From Cymbidium sinense (Eukaryota > Streptophyta > Magnoliopsida > Asparagales > Orchidaceae): a stretch of 64,000 nucleotides of DNA. Shown here piece by piece: positions 36,816 to 48,050 of this stretch. Numbering within the stretch: position 1 is the stretch's first letter; the number at the start of each line of letters is the position of its first letter. The notes below the pieces were generated by a model. It was not told where the DNA came from and did not search any database. It saw nothing but the letters and a program-made list of their open reading frames with translations. Made by a program: the position numbers and the translations under genes. The DNA lies in NCBI GenBank assembly GCA_021442155.1, contig JAKCPB010001419.1, forward strand, positions 55,837-119,836. Reading direction: 5' to 3'.

Positions 36816-37028
36816 ACTAAAACTCTAAATCACCAAACCCTAAACCCTAAACCCTAAACCCTAAACCTAAAACCCTAAACCCTAAACCATAAACCCTAAA
36901 ACCCTAAACCATAAACCATAAACCCTAAGCCTAAACCTTAAACCCTAAACCCTAAAACTTACAACCCTAAACCCTAAACTAACCCTAAAACCTAAATGAT
37001 AAATTAACCCTAAACCCTAAACCTTAAG
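36816..37028 (-). repeat. Telomere-like stretch before GRP copy 6
   Basis: CCCTAAA with exact tandem repeats near 36833-36870 and 36880-36930. Confidence 0.85.
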
Positions 37029-37460
37029 AATGGCAGAACCTTCACGATTGGAACATCACCATCAACTCAGGTCACATCTGGAGAGGTGAAGAAGGCGATT
37101 ATCATAGTGGTGGTGGGGGATCTAGAAGTGTTAGTGGATATGAAGGTCTTTGGTGTGGTGGTTATGGAGGCGGAGGAGCAAGAGATTCTGACATGGTGGG
37201 CGAGGGAAGAGATCGAGGATATGATGGTGGATCCCGCTACTTGAGAGGCGGGGGTAGTTTTGATGGGAACTGGAAAAATTGAACAACAGCTGATCCAATC
37301 TATTGCTTATCAAAGTGTGTCTTTATAGTAGAGAAGGTTCTACTTATCTAGTGTTTTTGATTAGCTCTATGGGGGTTCATTTTTTATCAATGTAATTAAA
37401 CTTGTCATAGAAAACATGGGGTGCTACTTGGTTCATGAAATCGAAAGAAACACATTAAAT
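37029..37460 (+). pseudogene. GRP pseudogene copy 6, longest frame-true copy
   Basis: From 37031 the GRP frame runs 83 codons without a stop to TGA at 37280-37282. It gives QNLHDWNITIN for the end of the RRM, a Gly-rich tail with YHSGGGGSRS, GGYGGGGARD and GRDRGYDGGSRYLRGGG, and the C-terminus DGNWKN. The shared TAG stop is avoided because a small indel changes the codons after N-I-T-I-N. There is no start codon or RRM body, so it is still a fragment. The 3' UTR is present but cut short: after GAAATCGAAAG it passes into telomere repeat without the usual GTTCTCTGTT tail. It best shows the ancestral C-terminus (NW-R/K-N then stop). Confidence 0.82.
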
Positions 37461-37560
37461 CCTAAACCCTAAACCCAAAACCCCCAAACTAAAACTTAAA
37501 CCCTAAGCACTAAACTTTAAACCCTAAACACTAAAAAGCTAAAAACTTAAACCTAAATTA
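37461..37560 (-). repeat. Telomere-like stretch after GRP copy 6
   Basis: About 100 bp of CCCTAAA variants. Confidence 0.75.
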
Positions 37561-38380
37561 AATAAAACAAAAAAGAAAAATAAATAAAAAACCTAAACTG
37601 AATTAAAATAATAAAATAAAATAAAATAAAAACATAAACTAAAACCTAAACCTAAACATAAGGCTAAACCTAAAAGGAAATTATAAATAAAATATAAAAA
37701 CTAAACTAAAATAAAATAAATAAAAACCTAAACTAAACTAAAATATTTAAATCCTAAATAAAATAAAAAAGAAACCTAAAATAAAAATAAAATAAGCCTA
37801 AAAAAATAAAATAAAAACTAAATAAAAATCTAAACCTAAAAAATAAACCTAAAAATTAACCAAAAAATAAATAAAAAATAAAACTTAAACCCTAAATTAA
37901 AAAAACCTAAACGAAAAATTAAAATAAATTAAACAAAATAAAATAAACCTAAACTTAAATTAAAATAAATAAATCCTTAACCTAAACCTAAAATAAACTA
38001 AACCTAAACATAAACTAAATAAAATAAAATAAACCAAAATAATATTAAACCTAAACTAAAAAATAAAACCTAAAATAAACCTAAAATAAAACCTAAAACC
38101 TAAAAAAAAATAAAATAAAATCTAAACCTAAACCTAAAAGTAAAAAAATAAACCTAAACAGGAAAAATAAAATAAAAGTAAAACTCAACTAAAAATAAAC
38201 TAAACCTAAAAAACTAAAATAAAACCCAAAGCGAAAATAAATAAATAAAAAAATAAACTAAATGAAATAGAAATAAAATACAAACTTAAATAAAAAGAAA
38301 AAATTAAAATAAACTCAAATAAATAAATGAATAAACTAAATAAACCTAAACTATCGATTTACTTAATTTTAAGAAAAAAC
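37561..38380 (+). repeat. A-rich block with junction motif
   Basis: AAATAAA / CCTAAA mixture, AAACTCAAATAAATAAATG near the end, junction ATCGATTTACTTAATTTTAAG plus an A run (38346-38380). Confidence 0.75.
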
Positions 38381-38536
38381 CACACCCTAAATCCACTAAA
38401 AATCGTAAACCCACAAATCCTAAAATCCTAAACCCTAAATCATAAATAAGTAAACCTAAAACCATAACATACCTAGACCCCAAACCCTAACCACTAAAAA
38501 CCATAAACTATAAACACTAACTAACCTTAAACTAAA
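38381..38536 (-). repeat. Telomere-like stretch before GRP copy 7
   Basis: CCCTAAA variants with AAATCC and ATAACATACC words. Confidence 0.75.
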
Positions 38537-38984
38537 ATGGGCAAAACCGATAGAACATCATATCAACTAGGCTCAGTGTAGATCGGTGGAGGCGGCGAGG
38601 TGGCGATTATCATAGTGGTGGTGGGGGATCTAGAGGTGTTGATGGATATGGAAGTTGTGGTCAGAGCAGTGGTGGTTATCGAGGTGGGAGGAGTGATAGA
38701 TGTTACGACTGTGGTGGTGGAGGAGAGATCGAAATATGATGGCGGATCCCACTACTGAGAGGCGAGGGTGGGTTCGATAAATGAAGAGAATGGTCGATCG
38801 ATCTACTTATGGAACGTGTCTTTATAGTAAGACAATTTTACTTATCTAGGGTTATTAATTTTTCTCTATGGGCTCATTTTTATCTATGTCATCACTTGTG
38901 TCTCAGAAAACTTGGGGTGCTACTTGGTTGATGAAATTGAAAAGAAGAAATGTTGAATCTCATTTTTTTCTCTATTAAAAAAAA
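38537..38984 (+). pseudogene. GRP pseudogene copy 7
   Basis: It starts ATGGGCAAAACC. N-then-TAG occurs at 38568-38570, the same stop as in copies 5, 8 and 9. The Gly-rich region has YHSGGGGSRGV and several single-base losses near 38700-38790, so the RDRGYDGG part is out of frame. The 3' UTR (GTGCTACTTGGTTGATG, GAAGAAATGTTGAATC) and tail are kept. Confidence 0.78.
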
Positions 38985-39130
38985 CCTTAAACCCTAAACC
39001 CTAAACTAGAACTTAAACTCTAAAGTAAAACCTAAACCCTAAGCCCCAAACCCTAAACCCCAACCCTAAACCCTAAACCATAAACCCTAAACCCTAAACT
39101 AACCTTAAATCATAAAAAGCTAAAACCTAA
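38985..39130 (-). repeat. Telomere-like stretch after GRP copy 7
   Basis: CCCTAAA and CCCCAAACC words. Confidence 0.8.
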
Positions 39131-39890
39131 ATCTAATTAAAACTTAAAAGTAAATAAAATAAAAAAAATAAAAAAATAATAACTAGCATAAACTAAAATT
39201 AAACCTAAGCCTAAACCTAAACCTAAAAAGAAAAAAAATAAAAAATAAAAACTAAACTAAAATAAAATAAATATAAACCTAAACTATACTAAAATAAAAC
39301 CTAAATAAAATAAAATTAAACTTAAAATAAAACCTAAATAAACAAAATAAAACTAATAAAAAATCTAAACCTAAAAATAAACCTAAAAAAATAAATAAAA
39401 ATAAAACCTAAACCCTAAACTAAAAAAACCTAAACTTAAATTAAAAAAAAAATAAACAAAATAAAATAAACCTAAACCTAAATTAAAATAAACTAAACTA
39501 AATTATATAAAACCTAAACCTAAACCTAAAATAAAATAATCCTAAACCTAAACCAAAATTGAATAGAATAAAATAAACTAAAAATAAATCTAAACATAAA
39601 CTAAAATAAAACCTAAAATAAACCTAAAATAAAACTAAAACCTAAACCTAAAAAACAAAATAAAACCTAAACCTAAACCTAAAAAATAAACCCTCAACTA
39701 AAAATAAACCTAAACCTAAAAAATAAACTAAAATAGAAAACCTAAACTAAAATTAAAAAACTTAAAATAAATAAACTAAACTAAATAAAAAATAAAAAAT
39801 AAACCTAAATAAAAATAAAACATAAAATAAACTCAAATAAAAAAAATAAACTAAATAAACTTAAACTGTTGGTTTTACTTAATAAAAAAA
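39131..39890 (+). repeat. A-rich block with junction motif
   Basis: AAATAAA / CCTAAA mixture. AAACTCAAATAAAAAAAAT precedes the junction GTTGGTTTTACTTAAT plus an A run (39866-39890). Confidence 0.75.
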
Positions 39891-40051
39891 CCTTAACCTA
39901 AATCCTAAATCTTAAACCCTAAACCCTAAACCCTAAACATAGAACTCTAAACCTCCTAAACCCTAAACCCTAAACCCTAAACCTTAAAACCCTAAACTCA
40001 ACTCTAGATTCTAAAACCTAAACTACTAAACAATAAACTCTAAACCCTAAA
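39891..40051 (-). repeat. Telomere-like stretch before GRP copy 8
   Basis: CCCTAAA with exact tandem repeats near 39918-39945 and 39955-39985. Confidence 0.85.
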
Positions 40052-40508
40052 TGAACATCACAGTTAACTAGGCTCAGTCTAAATCTAGTGGTGGAGGCAA
40101 AGGCGACGGTGATAGTTATTACACTGGTGGTGGGGGATATACAGGTGCTGGTGGATATGGAGGTGGTGGTCGGAGGAGTGCTGGTTTTGGTGGAGGGAGG
40201 AGCGATAGAGGTTATAGCCGTGGTGGTGGAGGAGGGAGAGATCGGGGATATGATGGTGGATCCCGCTACTCAAGAGGTGGGGTGGTGCGATGGAGAGCGA
40301 AGAATAGTCGATCTGATCTGCTACTTATGAAACTGTGTCTTTACAGTAGAGATTATTCTATTTATCAATGGTTTTTAATTTTCTCTATGGGTGCTCAATT
40401 TTTATCTATGTCGTCACTTGTGTCTTAAAAAACATGGGGTGATTCTTAGTTGATGAAATCAAGAAGAAGAAATGTTGAATCTAAATTTGTTCTCTTTTTA
40501 AAAAAAAA
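40052..40508 (+). pseudogene. GRP pseudogene copy 8, most Gly-rich open copy
   Basis: It begins inside the last RRM strand (NITVN), lacking the NGQNLD start of other copies. TAG at 40069-40071 replaces the Glu codon. After it the GRP frame is open for 118 codons to TAA at 40426. It includes GGGGYTGAGGYGGGGR, then FGGGRSDRGYSRGGGGGRD, then GYDGGSRYSRGG. A one-base loss near 40280 then carries the frame into what is 3' UTR in the other copies. The UTR and A tail are complete. The Val-rich + frame (40088) and the His-rich - frame (40085) are shadows. This copy ends the 1.5-kb-spaced series; the unique island follows. Confidence 0.82.
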
Positions 40509-40680
40509 CCTTAAATACTAAATTAAAACTTAAACCCTAAACCTTAAACCCTAAACCTTAAACCCTAAAAACCCTAAACCTTAAACCCTAAACCCTAAAA
40601 CCATAAACCCTAATCCCTAAACCTTACAACCCTAAACCTATAACCCTAAACCCTAACTCTAAACCCTCAACCCTAAACCT
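40509..40680 (-). repeat. Telomere-like stretch before the unique island
   Basis: CCCTAAA repeats with CCTTAAACC variants up to AACCTTGAATAAAG, where non-telomeric sequence begins. Confidence 0.8.
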
Positions 40681-42290
40681 TGAATAAAGATGTCATTATT
40701 AGTGGATATAAAGAATGACCAAATCCTAACATAATTATGGTAGCTAAATAAAATGTCTTCAAGATACTTTCCCTTAACTATTAGAGATTTGAATACCATA
40801 AACCCTAACCATAAATCACATTATATTACCATATATTATAGTATAATGTAGCATCATATGTTTGAACATGTAGTGATGTGTTTTTGGATGTTATAAAATG
40901 TTTTGAAATTGTTTTAGTATATTATGGTATTGTACCATATAGTCTATATTAATAAAATCATAAAATATTGATTTAAAAAAGCGAGATGATGAAATTTATT
41001 AAATTTCAAGTGGGAATTAGGTTGTAGTACCAAGGTGTGCTTACCACTTTTAGTCTTAAAAGTAAGATTTTATGTTCAAAAGAAATATTCTATGTTGTTG
41101 CATAGTATAACATCATATATTATAATATATTGTTCTTAAATTCTTTTAAATTATTTTACAATCTTACAGTCAAGCCTACACAAGAATTATTTATAAAAAT
41201 GTTGGTTTAGACTTTAAAATGGTGGAATTTGGCCAAATTCATAATAGGTAGAGCATGACATCATAATATATTGTCCCAATTCAAAATATGTAAGTGGTAC
41301 AACTAAAATATATAATTTTTTTATTTTTTAGACTAATTTTATGATTTTTTTTATCTTAACCAATTCCTTTTTATTTGATATTCAATATAATATAATATAA
41401 TATGTTATTGTGTATTATAATATAGGATTCCATAACATAGTGTAGCATCATACATTATAGCATACTATTGTGGATTACTACTTGTTGTTTTGCTTATTTT
41501 ACTTTCTTATAGTATGATGTTGAAGAGTTTATACTAGTACAATTCATAAAAATATTGATTTATAGGCTGAGATGATGGGATTTGGCCAAATTCAAGGTAA
41601 GCTTTAAGGAACATCATTGGGGTTGTGCTATGGTGTGTAATTTAATCGAAAGAATGGAAATTTACATCCAAAATAAATGTTCATTTTCAACCAAATTTTA
41701 TAAATTTTTTTTGTGTTATTCATTTTAAGGTGTAATGTAATATAATATATTATATGAAAGCATATTGAAATATAATGTACATAACAATATAACTTCACAT
41801 ATATATGAATTTCATGGTGTGTTATTAAATGTTATTGTACATTTTAGTATGTTTTACTTTAGTTATAATACATTTGGTCAAAACTCATAAAATGTTAATT
41901 TGAAGGTTGAGATGGAAGAATTTGGCCAAATTCATGGCACACACCAGGAAGCAACACCAAAAATTATGCTATTTTGTACCATTTTTAATAGAAAAATAAC
42001 AATTTTACATCCAAAATGAACATATTTCATATTTTGATAAAATTTCATTTTTTTTTGTTTAAATGATTTTAATGAGCTTTATGTTAGACAATATATTATA
42101 TTGTAGCAAATTACAAAATGACATCATATATTATAAAATAATATAGTGTGCTAATTCATACTATAATATGTTTAGCATGATACTGAATAGTTAGTTTGAG
42201 CTTGTAGCATCATAAACCATAAAATGTTGATTACAATCTTAAGATGATGTAATTTGAGCATACTTGTTAGGCTTTTGGTTGAAGTATTAA
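40681..42290 (+). repeat. Decayed satellite of about 340 bp in a unique island
   Basis: A+T-rich sequence unlike the array. The phrase (A)AAATGTTGATTT, 10-20 bp, GATGATGG, then TTTGGCCAAATTCA recurs with anchors near 40963, 41197, 41549, 41887 and 42220, giving steps of about 234, 352, 338 and 333 bp. Each anchor is followed by a conserved arm (for example TTACATCCAAAAT near 41660 and 42008) and by ATATAATATAT-type tracts. This is a degenerate tandem satellite with one shortened unit. No coding region found. Strand is arbitrary. Confidence 0.7.
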
Positions 42291-43390
42291 AGGTGTGCAT
42301 ATGAGAAAAAATAAGATTTGATGAGAATTCCATGTCAAGGACATGGAGGCAAATCCACTAGGGGATCACACATACATTGGACATGACATGTGAGAGGTCT
42401 ATGTCGAGGGCATAGAAGAAGAAAATATGTTGGGGATAAGGTTTAAATTTGATTTGATTATATGATTTGTGGAAAGAAGATACATTGGGGATAAGAATCT
42501 ATAATCCACTAGAGAATATCGAATCAATTTTAATTTATTTTGTTTTTGATGTGGAGGCATATACTGAGATATGGGCTCGAGTCTTGGATGGTATATGAAC
42601 CTTCCACTAGGGAAGCAAGTTCAGGCTATTCCCTGGTGATTAGGATTTATGTTTAATTTCATAGATTTATTTGTGGATGTATCCGCTAGGAATAAGAGTT
42701 TGGTTGGATTTCTTTGATTTAGACTCTTTTGGGGGAGTTGGTTTAATTTGGCTCCACTAGAGAGGTTGGTTTTGAATTTAATTTGTTTGTTTGACTTGTT
42801 TATATATGATTTTAGGCTATAATAGGGAGAAGGGTGTAATTTAACTCCACAAGGGAAAATCAGATTTGGTTTGATGGGAGTTATGGACCGATGGAGCTAT
42901 CGGCCTATCTCAAGTTTGCAAATCCAAGAGATTGTCTACCGGGAAGAGCTTGTAAGGGGTTTCCTTTGATGTCTGTGGTTGTCTAGGAAGAAGGCACAGA
43001 CTTACATCTTCCAATGAGGAACAACCATGACCTATTGGATGCACAACAAATCCAACTTGACCTAGGGTGACTACTGAGTGATTATCACCGGGGACTTATG
43101 TCAACTTAAAGTAGTCAGAGTTAATTTTATCTTAATTTCATGTGATTTGATTTGGTTTGTTTGGTTTAGTTTGATTTCAAATTGAGGGCATATCTGCTAG
43201 GGATGTGAGCTCAGTCAAATTTGATAGATTTTGTTATGGACCATGTCGGTGTGATGGACCCACGAGAAGGCTATATCAATTGTCTATCTTAAATTTAAAA
43301 TCCAAATGGATAGTCTCATTGGTACAACTAGCCAACCTAAGGGGTTGCCTTTGTGTGAACTATCTTTGGAAAGATGGTGTAATCCACAAT
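42291..43390 (+). repeat. Unique island, second half: degenerate CCACTAGGGA repeat, no gene recognised
   Basis: Mixed-complexity, G-rich + strand. Variants of T-CC(A/G)CTAGGGA recur (about 42351, 42500, 42603, 42690, 42750; weaker at 42845 and 43193), each followed by G/A-rich words and TTTGATTTGATTTG-like tracts. The irregular spacing (roughly 60-150 bp) suggests an eroded tandem repeat. The 68-codon frame at 43205-43411 has no recognisable motif and runs into the A-rich block. I cannot assign this to a known element. Confidence 0.5.
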
Positions 43391-44010
43391 TTTAAAATAA
43401 AACAAAACTAAATGTAAAATAAAAAAATAAACTTAAAATAAAATAAAATAAAATAAAATCTAAATAAAACCTAAACCTAAAAAAATAAACCTAAAAAATA
43501 ATAAAATAAAACAACCCTAAACTAAAGACACATTAACTATAAAAATAAAACAAACAAAATAAAGTAAACCTAAACCTAAATTAAAATAAATAAAACCTAA
43601 ACCTAAAATAAACTAAACCTAAACTAAATAAAATAAAATAAAATAAACTAAAAAACTTAAACCTAAACTAAAATAAACTTAAAAATAAACCTAAAAATAA
43701 AAAACCTAAAACCTAAACTTAAAATATAAAATAAAACCCTAAACCTAAACCTAAAAAATAAAAGAAAACTAAAAATAAAAAATTAAATAAAAATAAAACT
43801 CAACTAAAAAAAACCTAAAGTAAACCTAAACCTAAAATAAACCGAGGACTAAAACTAAAATAAATAAACCTCAAATAAATAAACTAAACTAAATAAAATA
43901 AAAATAAACTTAAATAAAATAAAAATAAAGTAAACTAAAATAATAATAAACTAAATATACTAAATAAATCTAAAACATGTCGGTTTACTTAATTTGGAAA
44001 AAAAGGCAAA
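43391..44010 (+). repeat. A-rich block with junction motif after the island
   Basis: AAATAAA / CCTAAA mixture resumes at about 43391 and ends GTCGGTTTACTTAATTTGG plus an A run (43976-44008). Confidence 0.75.
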
Positions 44011-44500
44011 CCTAAATCCAAAACTGACCCTAAACCCTAAATTAAAACTATAACTAAACCCCAACCCTAAAAAAACTCTAAAAAATAAAATAAAAATAAA
44101 TAAATAACTTTGCCCCAGACCTAAACTAACCACCACTGGGCCCTGAGCTGGACTTTATTGTTTTGAAAACCTAAACTGATTCTAAACTCAGCCACCCTAA
44201 ACCTGGGCACACTGACCACTGACTGGGCTTACCCACTAGATCATGACCACTAAACTGGCATACCTAGCCAAGACACCACCCTAAAACCTAAAACCAGGAA
44301 AAAAACTGAACTGCCCTTAATATTTAAAAAAAAACCTGGCAGTGAGCCTACTTTAAAGACCCTGGGCCACTTAAGACAGCACTGACCTAAACTGCACTGA
44401 CCCTAAACTGCCTCTACCCTACAACACCCAGGCTACCTAGATCTTGACCACTGAACCTAACCTAACTGACCCAAATCATGAGCCTAAAACCAAAAAACCT
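44011..44500 (-). repeat. Telomere-like to G+C-rich stretch
   Basis: A short CCCTAAA start, an A-rich patch near 44085, then CTGGGCC, CTGACC and AGGCC words. Confidence 0.7.
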
Positions 44501-45150
44501 TAAAAGAAACTAATTAAGATAAAATTAAGAATAAAAGAACTAAACCTAAAATAAAATATAAAATAAAAAACCAAACTAAACCTAAACAAAACAAAAAACT
44601 AAACTAAAATAAATTAATAAAATAAAGCTAATAAAAGATAAAATAAACCTAAATAAAAACCTAAACTAAAACCCAGATGAAAATAAAATAAAATAAACCT
44701 AATTAAATAAAACTAAATAAAATAAAAATACTTAAATATAAAAAGAACCTAAACCCTAAACTAAAATAAACCTAAACCTAAAAATATAAACCTAAACCAA
44801 CTAAATTAAAATAAAATAAATAAAATAAACCTAAACTAAAAGTAAAACCCTAAAATAAACTAAAATAAAAACCTAAAGCTAAACTTAAATAAAATAAAAC
44901 CTAAACTTAAACTTTAAAATAAAATAAAACCTAAAAAAGATAAAAATAAAACTAATCTAAATAATATACCTAAACCTAAATGGACTGATAAAACCTAAAC
45001 TAAATAAATTAACCTAAAATAAATACTAAACAAAATAAAAAAATTAAACATAAATAAAATAAAAATAAAATAAACTACAATAAATAAAATAAACTAAATA
45101 AACTAACTAAACATAAATCAGTGGTTTACTTAATTTTTTTTAAAAAACTC
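44501..45150 (+). repeat. A-rich block, counterpart of R1
   Basis: It ends TAAACTAACTAAACATAAAT and CAGTGGTTTACTTAATTT plus an A run (45100-45150), matching the ending at 18.06-18.10 kb. Confidence 0.75.
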
Positions 45151-45340
45151 TAAACCCTAAAACCCTAAACATAGGTCCAAAATAATAACCCTGACCCAGT
45201 CCTAAAATAACCTAAACCCTAAACCCTAAACCTACCCTGATCTGGATACCACCCACACTGCCCATTTAACCCTGACCTAAAACAAAAAACAAACCCTAAA
45301 CCCAAACCTTAAATCCACCACATAAAGAATAAACTAAATT
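45151..45340 (-). repeat. Telomere-like stretch
   Basis: CCCTAAAC and CTGACC words, about 190 bp, occupying the same place as 18101-18290. Confidence 0.7.
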
Positions 45341-45720
45341 GAAACTAATCTGCAAAATAAAATAAACTAAAATAAACCTAAAGCTAAAAAAATAAAACCT
45401 AAAAACATAAAATAAAACCTAAAACCTAAACCTAAAAATAAAATAAAACCCAAACTAAACCTAAAATTAAAATAAAACCTAAACTTAAAAAAAAATAAAA
45501 TTTAAAAAAACTAAAATAAGAGCCTAAACCAAAACTTAAAAATGAACTAGAATTAAAACTAAACTAAAATAAATAAACCTAAAATAGATAATCTAAACAA
45601 AATAAAATAAAACAAAAATAAATCAAAATGAAAATAAAAATAAAATAAACTAAAATAAATAAAGAATATACAAAATAAACCTAAACCTTTAGATTTAATT
45701 AATTCTTTTTAAAAACAAAA
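45341..45720 (+). repeat. A-rich block, counterpart of R2
   Basis: AATAAATAAAGAATATAC, CCTTTAGATTTAATTAATTC and an A run at its end (45650-45718) match 18.59-18.66 kb. Confidence 0.75.
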
Positions 45721-46179
45721 ACATTAAACCCTAAACCCTAGATCTGAAAACTAATACTAAACCTTAAACCACTAAACTGACCAAAACCAACAACTAACTT
45801 TAAATTAAACCATATAATAAACTTAAAACCTAGGTTAACCTAAACCATAAACCACCAACCACAAAACTAAACCCTAAATCTTAAATCTAAATCCTAGCCA
45901 GACTATCTTGACCACAGGCTCACCCAGGCCACAACAATCTGGGCTTGCAGCCCAAATCCTGACCCTGGCTCTACCCCAGGCCCTGAGCCACCCTAAACCC
46001 AGGCACTGAGACAACAGGCTCAAACCCTAAACCCCACCTGACTCTATTAACCTAACCGCCATAACTAAACTCCCACCAACTCAAAACTGATTACCCTAAA
46101 CTGACTTGCACCCTAAACCCACTCAGGCCTCTGAGTCCTGGGCCATACTTCCACACCCTGGGCCTAAATCTAAACTCCC
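45721..46179 (-). repeat. Telomere-like to G+C-rich stretch
   Basis: AACCCTAAACC at first, then CTGGGC, AGGCC and CTGAGCC words from about 45890. Confidence 0.7.
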
Positions 46180-46935
46180 TGGCTAAATAAAATAAAATAA
46201 AATAAATAAATATGTTAAACCTAAATAAAATATACAAATAAAAAAATAAAAGAAAAAATGAAAATAAAAATAAAATAAATCTTAATTAAACAAAGATAAA
46301 ATAATCATAAGAATAAAAAACCTAAATAAAATAAAACTAAGCGTAAATAAAATAAAATAAACCTAAAATAAAATAAATAAAACTAAATATAAACCAAAAC
46401 CTAAAAAACATAAAAATAAAACATAAAATAAATAAATAATAAAACCTAAACCTAAACTAAGAAAAAACTAAAACCTAAAATAAAATAAACCTAAACTAAA
46501 CTAAAATAAATTAAACTAAAGAAATAAAACATAAACCTAAACCTAAAATTAACTAAACCTAAACCGAATAAAATAAAATAAAACTAAAATTAAACCTAAA
46601 CATAAACTAAAAAATAAAATGTAAAAAATAAACTAAAATAAAACCTAAACTTAAAACTAAAAAATAAAAAATAAAAAAAACTTAAACTAAAATAAAAATA
46701 AAACCTAAACCCTAAAATAAAATAAAACTCAACTAATAAATAAACCTAAACTTAAGCCAAAAATAAACTAAAATAGAAATCTTAAAAATAAATAAACCTA
46801 AAGTAAACAAAATAAACTAAATAAAACTAAACAATAAACTTAAAAAATAAAGATAAAGTAAAAAAATAAATAAAATAAACTAAATATACTAAATAAACCT
46901 AAACCTACCGATTTAGTAAATTTAAAAAAAACATA
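46180..46935 (+). repeat. A-rich block, type IV (second copy)
   Basis: AATCATAAGAATAAAAAACC, CTAAACAATAAACTTAAAA and AAATATACTAAATAAACC, with junction ACCGATTTAGTAAATTT plus an A run (46906-46932). It aligns with 19171-19895 at an offset of about 27.0 kb. Confidence 0.8.
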
Positions 46936-47115
46936 AACCATAAACCATAAACCCTAAACATTAAACCTATAACCACCCTTTAACCTGACCACAAACCCTA
47001 AACCCTAAACCCTAAAGCCTAAATTTCCCTCCTAAACCTGACCCCCCTAACTAACTAAATAAGTTAATAAATCTAAACACTAAACACAATAAGCTAACAT
47101 AAACCAAAATCTCAG
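46936..47115 (+). repeat. Telomere remnant and leader upstream of GRP copy 9
   Basis: CCCTAAA words (to about 47040), then the leader in shortened form: AACTAAATAAGTTAATAAAT, CTAAACACTAAACACAATAA and CATAAACCAAAATC. Confidence 0.7.
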
Positions 47116-47555
47116 AATGGGAGCTTGATGGCGGAACATCACCATCAACTAGGTCATTCTAGATCTAGGTAGAGGAGGTGTGAATGGTGGGATCTAGAGG
47201 TGTTGGTAGATATGGAGGTGGTGGTCGATGATGGTTATGGAAGGCAGGAGAGGAGGTTAAAGCCGTGGTGGTGGTGGAGGGAGATTTCAGGGATATGATG
47301 GTTGATCCCACTAGTCAAGAGACCAAGGTGGTTCTGATGGGAACTGAAGAAACTAAAGAACGACCGATTCGATCTGCTACTTATGGAACTATGTTATTAT
47401 AGTAGAGATAATTCTAGTTATCTATGGATTTTGATTTGTTCTATGTGTGCTCATTTTTGATCTTTAAGTCTTGTGTCTTAGAAAACTTGGTGTGTTACTT
47501 GGTTGATGAAATCGAAAAGAAGAAATTTTAAATTTGAATTTGTTCTCTGTTAAAA
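47116..47555 (+). pseudogene. GRP pseudogene copy 9
   Basis: It starts AATGGGAGCTTGATGG (the Q-N part is lost). TAG at 47150-47152 is the shared stop. The Gly-rich part is heavily deleted (one short GGTGTTGGTAGATATGGAGG stretch), the D-G-N end is followed by TGA (a TGG to TGA change also seen in copy 1). The 3' UTR is intact except for a small deletion near 47462, and the tail is short (TTAAAA). It aligns with copy 3 inside the 27-kb duplication. Confidence 0.77.
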
Positions 47556-48050
47556 CCAAAACCTTAAACCTAAACTAAAAAAACCTAAAATAAAGAAAAA
47601 ACCTAAAAATTAATAAAATAAAATAAACATAAACTACACTAAAACTAAACTAAATTAAATAAAACTTAAACCTAAACCTAAAATAAACTAAACCTAAAGC
47701 GTAAACCTAAACTAAATAAAATAAACTAAATATAAACCTAAACTAAAAATAAAATCTAAAAAAAACCAAAAGTAAAACCTAAAACCTAAACCTAAAAAAA
47801 TAAAATAAAACTTAAGTATAAACCTAAAATAAAAAATAAAACCTAAACCTAAAAATATAATAAAAATAAAACTAAACTAAAAAATAAACATAAATCTAAA
47901 TTAAAAAAAATAAACTAAAATAAAAAACTTAAACTAAAATAAATAAACCAAATAAATAAAATACTAAATAAAATAAAAAATAAATAAAATAAATAAAGAA
48001 AAGAAAATAAATAAAATGATAATGAGCTGGGTTTGATTTTTTAAAACTCT
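47556..48050 (+). repeat. A-rich block, type V (second copy)
   Basis: It begins directly after the cassette with AAAAAACC and CTAAAAATTAAT words and ends GCTGGGTTTGATTTTTTAAA (48026-48048). Confidence 0.75.

Noticed and set aside
40085..40330. Overlapping frames on both strands (Val-rich + frame at 40088, His-rich - frame at 40085), and the Val/Met-rich frames at 35533 and 61096
   Set aside because: Shifted or antisense readings of Gly codons (GGN) in the GRP cassette. The Gly frame carries the family motifs.
40681..43390. LTR retrotransposon or endogenous virus in the unique island
   Set aside because: No terminal repeats, primer-binding site, polypurine tract, protease, RT or integrase motif was found. 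Decayed tandem repeats explain the internal structure better.
43205..43411. 68-codon frame in the unique island
   Set aside because: No recognisable motif, no start context, and it ends inside the A-rich block. Such a length is expected by chance.
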